Of a DNA stretch of 64,000 nucleotides, positions 57,401 to 64,000 are shown piece by piece. The translations under genes were made by a program, and so were the position numbers. The notes beneath the pieces were generated by a model. That model searched no databases. It was not told the origin of the DNA and was given only the letters and a program-made list of their open reading frames with translations. How positions within the stretch are numbered: position 1 is the stretch's first letter; each line of letters starts with the position of its first letter. The DNA comes from Ascaphus truei (Eukaryota; Chordata; Amphibia; Anura; Ascaphidae), in the NCBI GenBank assembly GCA_036426205.1, contig CM071573.1, positions 77,765,114 to 77,829,113 of the forward strand. Reading direction: 5' to 3'.

Positions 57401-60400
57401 AACACTACAAAACCACCATGTCAAACCCCACCACCCCGTCGCGCTGAAGCAGGGAGCCCACGCATACACAGCAAAGCCTCCCCCATAAAACCCCTTAAGC
57501 AGAAACAAGCGGGCTTATATTACCCAGGTTGGTTTTACGAGGCGGATCCCCTCCGTTGTTGCTTTGAAAGTTCGGGGGTCTCACCACACTATACACAGGA
57601 ACTCCTCCTATAAACCAGAAGCCACAGGAAGTACAACCTCTCTGTTCTGTCATGTCACGTGGGGAGGAGGGTGGCAGTTTCATATTCGGCCATGTTGCCT
57701 GTTTATTGGGGAGAAGACCGGGACAGATTATTACAGGGAGCGGATCACTGACTCTGCTAAGCATGACACCACAAGAGTGGGAAGTAGGGACCTGTTCAAT
57801 TCCAGTGTCGGCTCCTTGTGACCTTGGGCAAGTACTTTATCCCCTGTGCCTCAGGCACCAGAAACATAGATTGTATGTAAAAGCTCCTCGGGAAGGGACA
57901 TGTGCCTGCAACATTCCTATGGGCTGTGTACCATGCACGTGTCAATTGATGAAAGTTTCTATTAAATAAAAGTATTTTTATAGTTACTCATGCTTACAGA
58001 CGAGACACTACAGGGAATATGATTACCGAAGTGCCAACACAAGTTGTTAAAGAAAAATCAATTTTTTATTTTTTGAAAAAAGACAAATATTTTTGCATTG
58101 GGAGGCGATTGCTGGAAAGTAACAGTGCGGCGCTCGATACCGTTTGTTTTATTATATCATTTGCAGAATAAACAGGGCATGCACAGGACTTGCCGGAAGG
58201 TAAACTAATATATTAAAAAATGTGTATTCACACAAAGAATCGAGTATTGGACAACACAGACATTTAATAAAGAGGATGCTCCTTAATTGGTCCGTGTGAC
58301 AGCGGATTTAAATAGCAGGAAGAAGAAACACAGAGTATCGCTGGGTATCCACGGCCCCCAGGAGCTGGAAATAGCCCGGCCCAGCACCAGGGCCCCCTTG
58401 CCTCTATATATTCATATCCTAAAAACAGGGTGGGAGCAAAAAAGGTCGGGATTGCAGCGTTGAGGACAAAAAAACTGCTTGTGTAATATGGCCTCTGCCA
58501 CGGCTTGTATTATGGGCCTCTGCCAACGGCTTGTAATATGGGCCTCTGCCACTGCTTGTATATGGGCCTCTGCCCACTGAGTGTAATATGGGCCTCTGCC
58601 ACGGCTGTGTAATATGGGCACTATGCCACTTGCTTGTAATATGGGCCTCTGCCCACGGCTTGTAATAGGCCTCTGCCACGGTTGTAATATGGGCCTATGC
58701 CCACGGCTTGTATATGGGCCTCCTGCCCACTGCTTTTTGTAATATGGGCCTCTGCCCAATGCTTGTAATATGGGCCCTCTGCCCACGGCTTGTATTATGG
58801 GCCTATGCCCACTGCTGTAATATGTGGCCTCTGGCCCAACCGGCTGTAATATGGCCTATGCCCACGGCTTGTATTATGGGCCTATGCCCACGGCTTGTAA
58901 TATGGGCCTCCTGCCAACGGCTTTGTATGTAAATATGGGGGCCGCTTGACCACTGTTTGTAATATGGGCATCTGCCCACGGATTGTAATATGGGCCGCTT
59001 ACCCATGGGCTTGTAATATGGGCCTTGCCCAATTGCTTGTATAGGGCCTTGCCCACTTTGTATATGTGCCTCTGCCCACTGCTTGTACTATGGGCCTCTG
59101 CCACTGCTTGTAATTGGGCTAGCCCACGAGCTTGGTATATGGGCCTCTGCCCACGGCTGTAATATGGGCCTCGACACAATGTTGTAATATGGGCCTTGCC
59201 CACGCTTCTGTAATATGGCCTCTGCCCACGCTTGTAATATGTGCCTCTGCCCCACGGCTTTATTCTGGGCTCTGCCACTGCTTGTTAATATGGAGACTCT
59301 GCCCATGGCTTTGTTGTAATATGGGCTTTGCCCACTGCTTGTAATTCTGGGCCTCTGCCCACTGACTTGTAATAGGGCCTATGCCCACTGCTTGTAATAT
59401 GGCCTCTGCCCACGGATTGTAATATATGGGCCTCGCCCAGCTTCTAATAGGGGCCTCTGCCCACGGCTGTAATATGGGCCGCTGCCCACTGCTTGTAAGA
59501 TGCGGCCTCGGCCCCACTGCTTGTAATATGGCCTATGCCAACTGCTTGTAATAGGGCCCTGCCCAGTCTTGTAATATGGGGCCTCTGCCCAATGCTTGTA
59601 ATATGGCCTCTGCCCATGCTGTAATATGGGCCTCTGCCCACGGCTTGTAATATGGGCCTCTGCCCACTGCTTGTAATATGGGCCTCTGCCAACGGCTTTT
59701 AATATGGGCCTCTGCCCACTGCTTGTAATATGGGCCTCTGCACACGGCTTGTAATATGGGCCTCTGCCCACTGCTTGTAATATGGGCCTTTTTTAAGTCT
59801 GATCTCAGTAATACAGTATTTCCTGGAAAATCTTATTAGATTAGGTCCAAGGCTCGTGAGCAACTCACAGTCCTCAAGGGCACCACAGGCAAGGTTTTCA
59901 GGATTAGTCATATAATGGCCTGAAAAAGGTTGGGACACAGTTATAAAGCACATATTGTTAGTGCTAAGTAAGGGGAGTATTACACTGCTTGTGCTGTCTT
60001 GGTAGTCAGTTGAGGGGAGTATTATTACACTGGCTTGTGCTGTCTTTGTGTAGTGCTCAGTAAGGGGCGGAGTATTATTACACGGCTTGTGCTGTCTTTG
60101 TTCTGAGTTCAGTAAGGGAGTTATTACATGCATGTTCTTTGTCTTTTGTGAGTGCTCAGTAAGGGGAGTAGTTATACAATGCGTGTGATGTCTTTGTGTA
60201 GTGCTCAGTAAGGGGAGTTTACACTGCGTGTGCGGTCTTTGTGTTAGTTCAGTAAGGGGAGGATTACACTGCTTGTGCTGATTTGTTGTAGTGCTAGTAA
60301 GGGAGTAGTATTATTACACGGTTGTGCGTCTTGGTTAGCAGTGCTCAAGTAAGGGAGCTTTAGTATTAACCAATGATTAGTGCTGTCTTTGTGTAGTGCT

Positions 60401-61135
60401 CAGTAAGGGGAGTATTACACTGTTGTTGCTGTCTTGTGTAGTGTTCAGAAAGGGAGTATTACATGCTTCGTGATGTCTTTGTGTAGTGCTCAGTAAGGGG
60501 GCAGCTATTACAGGCTGTGCTGTCTTGTGTAATGTGGTAAGTAAGGGAAGTATTACATGCTTGTGATATTTACTTTGCTGTAGTGATCAGTAAGGGGAGT
60601 ATTACCACTGACTGGTGCTTGTCTTTGTGTAGTGTTAGAGTAGGGGAGTATTACACTGATGCTGCTGTCTTGTATAGTGTTCAGAAGGGAGTACTTACCA
60701 CTATTTGCCTGTCTTTGGGTAGTGCTCAGTAAGGGGGTAGTATTTACAAGGTTGTGACTGTCTTGCTAGTCAGTGTTCAATAAGGGGAGTATTACACTGA
60801 TTGTCGCCTGTCTTTGTGTTAGTGCTCAGTAAGGGGAGTATTTACACTGCTTGTGCTTGTCTTGTGTAGTGCTCAGGAAGGGGAGTATACACGCTTGTGC
60901 TGTCTTTGTGTAGTTGCCGGCGTGTTCAGAAAGGGGAGTCAGATAAATTACAATGCTCTGTGCTGGCTTTGGTAGTGTTCAGTAACCGGGAGTATTCACT
61001 GCTTGTGCTTGTCTTTGTGCTGTCTTGTGAGTGTTCAGAATAGGGAGTATTACCACTGCTTGTGCTGTTTGTGTAGTGCTCAGTAAGGGAGTATTCACGC
61101 TTGTGCTGTTTTGGGTAGTGGTCATAAGGGGAGTA
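48467..61135 (+). repeat. ~10-kb direct duplication, copy 2 (noisy), plus expanded arrays
   Basis: Collinear with 38,502-48,466, element by element. Examples: hAT MITEs at about 50,658-50,846, 51,829-52,016 and 55,698-55,870; family B MITE near 54,900-55,145; Tigger MITE 56,330-56,656; CCAAACCCC array 56,938-57,450; SINE about 57,775-57,975. It differs by very frequent 1-3-base indels, many outside homopolymers. Up to the 26-bp array it is about 10.0 kb against 9.5 kb in copy 1, so insertions exceed deletions. Clean sequence resumes at about 61,135 within the 46-bp array. This pattern fits an unpolished single long read. Confidence 0.85.
58476..59790. repeat. 26-bp array, long form (about 50 units)
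   Basis: Units of GGCCTCTGCCCACGGCTTGTAATATG alternating CCCACGGC and CCCACTGC, with many small indels. Open frames across it (for example a 130-aa minus frame at 59,379-59,771) come from the repeat. Confidence 0.92.
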
Positions 61136-61312
61136 TGCAGTATTACACTGCTTGTGCTGTCTTTGTGTAGTGTTCAGTAAGGGGAGTATTACACTGCTTG
61201 TGCTGTCTTTGTGTAGTGTTCAGTAAGGGGAGTAATACACTGCTTGTGCTGTCTTTGTGTAGTGTTCAGTAAGGGGAGTATTACACTGCTTGTGCTGTCT
61301 TTGTGTAGTGTT
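59955..61312. repeat. 46-bp array, long form (about 29 units)
   Basis: Same unit as 48,220-48,466. Units between 59,955 and about 61,135 are noisy, whereas the last four (about 61,140-61,312) are nearly perfect. Confidence 0.92.
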
Positions 61313-61434
61313 CGATCCTTCCTCTTTTTATTCAGATGCACTCTAGGGAAAGCTATTTATTTTGTTCATTTCTTTGGGAGTGTATCATAGTGCCCCCCCT
61401 CATCATCTAATTCCCCCCCCCCCCCACACTGACA

Positions 61435-61746
61435 CACACTGCACACTGCACACACACTGCTCACACTGACACACACTGCACAGACACTGCTCATTGCTCA
61501 CACTGACACACACTGCTCACACTGCACACACACTGCTCACACTGACACACACTGCACAGACACTACTCATTGCTCACACTGCACACACTGACACACTGCT
61601 CATTGCTCACACTGACACACACTGCACACTGCTCACACTGACACACACTGCACACACACTGCTCACACTGACACACACTGCACACTGACACACACTGCAC
61701 ACACACTGCTCACACTGACACACACTGCTCACACACACACACACAG
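61435..61746. repeat. CA-rich minisatellite (CACTGCTCACACTGACACA)
   Basis: Repeats of ACACTGCTCACACTGACACACACTGC mixed with shorter CACACTG pieces, ending in (CA)n. Clean sequence. Confidence 0.9.
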
Positions 61747-61854
61747 CAAGGTAACCCAACCTCTGTGGTGCCTCTTCAACATTAACCCCCTCACAGCCAG
61801 GGGAAAGGGTGTCCGAGCGTCCGGTGTGTCCCCCTCCCCTCTAGGCTGGTGTTA

Positions 61855-62290
61855 CGGCCCGGGGCGGTGGGTGGGACGTCATTATGCTGTGGGGGGGTGG
61901 CGGGGCCCTGCGCTGCGGCTGAGTGGCAGGACGACCCTGCGCTACGGCGGGCCCTGTACTGCTGCGCGAGGGCCCTGTGCTGCGGGGGGGGGGGGGGGGG
62001 GTTAGCGGTCTTCCGGAGACTGTGCTTACCTGTCTCCAAAACAGCACTTCCCGACAGCGATCACTTTAGGCACCCCTCACGTTCGCCGTGCGCATGCGCA
62101 TGCGCCGTGCGGCTCATGAGGTGTGGATGTTCCCTGCCAGTTCCCTCTGCTCCTCCTGAAGCGGGGACCGGAGGGGCATCCCCCCTCCCATCCCGCGGCC
62201 TGTCACGCGGTGACAGGGGGAAGCGGGGACCGGAGGGACATCCCGGCTCCCATCTCCTGTCCCGCGAGATGAATATGCGCTGATGCGGCG
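61855..62290. promoter_or_regulatory. CpG-rich segment with NRF1-like site
   Basis: High GC and CpG, with GCGCATGCGCATGCGC at about 62,092-62,107 (NRF1-type palindrome), a repeated GCCCTGCGCTGCGG motif, a poly-G run near 61,985-61,999 and a near-tandem pair of GAAGCGGGGACCGGAGGG (62,158 and 62,220). Could be a CpG-island promoter or a GC-rich repeat; no exon was recognised beside it. Confidence 0.4.
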
Positions 62291-62324
62291 GCCATTTTTT
62301 TTTTTTTTTTTTAATTAGCGCGAC

Positions 62325-62381
62325 CCCGTTACTAACGCGGTGGTCTCGGGGTGGACCCCGAGGACCGCGTTATAACGGGGT
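62325..62381. repeat. hairpin with ACCCCGTTATAACGCGG arms
   Basis: CCCCGTTACTAACGCGGTGG and CCGCGTTATAACGGGG face each other around CTCGGGGTGGACCCCGAG. A small foldback element; the GGGGTTTAGCTGTA end is Tigger/MITE-like. Confidence 0.75.
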
Positions 62382-62396
62382 TTAGCTGTATTAGAC

Positions 62397-63124
62397 ATGG
62401 AAGACTGGAATGATATTTTTCAGAAGGTTACCACATCCTCAATGTGTATCACAATCAGAAAATTCCTATATAGTTATGATGAGGTGGTGCTTAACCCCCA
62501 TGAGACTAGCGAAATTCATCCCAGAGTACCCAACTACATGTCCGAAAGGATGTGGAGTACAAGCCACATTTATACATATGTGGTGGGGGTGCCCATTCAT
62601 AGCAGCTTATTGGCTGGAAATCAAAATGTGGTCACAAAGGTTTTTTGGTTTGGACCTACCAATGGATCCCTGGTTATTTCTTTTAAACAAACCATATTAC
62701 CCCCTCACGAGACATGAAAATAAATTAATGTGCCACATATCTTCAGCCGCAAGACGCGAACCATCGCCAGTATGGAAACAAACAATTATTCCCTCAATCC
62801 CCAAAGTTAAAAATAAAGTCTGGCAGATTTGCTACATGGAAAAATTGGTTAGTCTTAATAACGACACCTACACAGATTTTCAGTGGTTACCTTGGATTCT
62901 GAATGAAAATCAACCAGAAATTAATACCCACTTAATTTTGTTGTAAAAAAAAATATGATATTTATATTAACTGTGTGTTTGAATATTTTAAGAGGTAAAC
63001 TTTTAAATGGATGTGTTCTTTCTCCCATCTCTATTTTTTATACCCTCCCCCCCATTTTTTATTTTTCATCATTTCCCCCTCTCCCTAAAAATTTTAATAA
63101 AAATTAAGTTTAAAAAAAAAAAAA
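62397..63124 (+). mobile_element. 5'-truncated L1/Tx1-type LINE (ORF2 C-terminus)
   Basis: Plus-strand frames at 62,397 and 62,410 together give the end of an L1-clade ORF2. They contain WNDIFQKV..SS, then RWCLTPMRLAKFIP and CPKGCGVQATFIHMWWGC, the Cys-x3-Cys-x7-His-x4-Cys motif of L1 ORF2 C-termini, followed by DPWLFLL. A frameshift lies near 62,470. A 3' UTR and a poly-A tail (63,112-63,124) follow. Dead insertion. Confidence 0.82.
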
Positions 63125-63171
63125 TGTTTATTGAACTACATAAAAATGGCACGAACGAACAAAAACAACTC

Positions 63172-63213
63172 CTCCCACGCGTTTCACGCCCCCTATGGCG
63201 CTTTCTCAAGGAG
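63172..63213 (-). other. CTTGAGAAAGCGCC...GTGAAACGCGTGGG box
   Basis: Minus strand: CTTGAGAAAGCGCCATAGGG, then GGCGTGAAACGCGTGGG. GCGCC/GGCG can pair between the two core-like parts, as in the other GAAACGCGT boxes of the window. Confidence 0.45.
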
Positions 63214-63319
63214 TGATTTTGTTTGTTGCCCTTATTGTATTATAATTACAATATGCAATGTATGTGTTGGCGCTTTTCTAGAGCGTTGCAGACATTGGTG
63301 GCTCTATATAAAACATATA

Positions 63320-63527
63320 TAGGCAGTCCTCGGTTATCCAACAGGAACCCGTTCTGGGAGTAGCGTTGGATAGTGAAACCGCTGTAAAGTGAGTCCCATG
63401 TTAATCAGTGGCGGTGAGCGTTGGGTAATGCATTCCGGCGTCGAATAACGGCCCGTAGGGAGGCATTGTAAAGCGTTGGATATGCCATTCGTTGTAAAGT
63501 GACACGTTGGATAGCGAGGGCTCCCTG
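63320..63527. mobile_element. Tigger/pogo-like MITE
   Basis: Left AGGCAGTCCTCGGTTATCCAAC and right GTTGGATAGCGAGGGCTCCCTG are inverted ends; TA on both sides. The core repeats GTTGGATA and GTAAAGTGA. No transposase. Confidence 0.78.
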
Positions 63528-63539
63528 TATAAACATATA

Positions 63540-64000
63540 AGCTGTTTGCCAGGAGAAAACATCAACCACAGGACGCTGAGTGAGCTGATATCCGTGGCGC
63601 CATTGGAGTCTCGCCCCCTGTACCTCTGGGACACTATTACAGCGTGACCGGAGACCAGCAGAGGCCACCCAGATTGGGATACCCCAGGGCGCTGCAGCAT
63701 CTTGCTCCGAGCGGGACCTGGCAGTTACAGCTAAGCAGAAGCCCTTACCTGTTATAGGTTTGTCCACAAAGCGATTTTAACCCTTATGTTTGCGAGTGCG
63801 CAGTTATAAGGGATCTTCATAATACCCTACGGAGCATGCGCGTCTGCTTTTTGTTTTTTAGATTCTTTTGGTTTATGCCGCAGAAGCTGCCCAGAACCCA
63901 GGATACATTCGAGCCATCTACCCTATATCCTTTTCTATATATACCTGGCCCCATTGTATTGATTTACATCCTTTGATAGGATTTTTTTATTGCGTGTATA
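63540..64000. other. unclassified, possibly retroelement UTR
   Basis: No exon-like frame with splice borders. The sequence resembles, in texture, the flanks of the GAAACGCGT boxes (GC-moderate, then T-rich with TTTTTGTTTTTTAGATTC), but I cannot assign it. Confidence 0.3.

Noticed and set aside
58412..59771. Several 80-130 aa frames with AEAHITSRGQRPILQ repeats
   Set aside because: Translation of the 26-bp array.
59955..61312. 46-bp regular repeats considered as a CRISPR array
   Set aside because: Units follow each other without unique spacers, no cas genes, and the window is eukaryotic.

Overview
This window looks like nuclear DNA of a vertebrate with a large, repeat-rich genome, most likely an anuran amphibian; that is an inference from repeat content and gene style, and no species can be named. 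Coding sequence is sparse, split into exons with GT/AG borders, and buried in transposable elements, MITEs, SINE/LINE remnants and minisatellites.

Host genes: two genes are recognisable, both on the minus strand. Exons at 34.6, 31.2, 30.9, 28.9-29.0 and 27.1 kb encode the start codon, transmembrane segments and cysteine-rich extracellular loop of a tetraspanin best matched to TSPAN14. Two exons at 22.9-22.7 and 22.1-21.96 kb encode the linker and SH2 entry of SH2D4B. The order TSPAN14 then SH2D4B, in the same orientation, is the arrangement I know from human 10q23. Several exons of each gene are not visible, and the TSPAN14 exons between 27.1 and 30.9 kb carry single-base indels.

Mobile DNA: 2,492-7,469 is an intact LTR element (TSD GTCAC) with no pol. 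Its minus-strand coding region encodes a CCHC-like knuckle followed by a very long coiled coil built partly from seven 14-residue repeats, split by one frameshift. 14.6-19.5 kb is a nest of four insertions: a Penelope-like RT gene, cut by an inverted-repeat element, cut by an LTR (TSD GTCCA), cut by an ORF1-only Tx1/L1-type LINE (TSD GCAGAGTTCTC). At least nine hAT-type MITEs of one family are spread over the window outside the duplicated copy, several with clean 8-bp TSDs. Also present are Tigger/pogo-type MITEs, CR1/L2 and L1-type LINE tails, tRNA-derived SINEs, and several GAAACGCGT-type boxes that look like Penelope-associated hammerhead remnants.

Right half: 38,502-48,466 and 48,467 to about 61,135 are two head-to-tail copies of one ~10 kb unit. 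The second copy differs mainly by scattered, insertion-biased single-base indels and becomes clean again abruptly inside a 46-bp minisatellite. This looks more like an unpolished long read used to fill a gap than a real duplication. The 25-31 kb stretch has the same noisy texture. The window closes with a CpG-rich stretch (61.9-62.3 kb), a 5'-truncated L1/Tx1 ORF2 tail and a Tigger-like MITE.

Stretches with no entry are non-coding sequence in which I recognised nothing.
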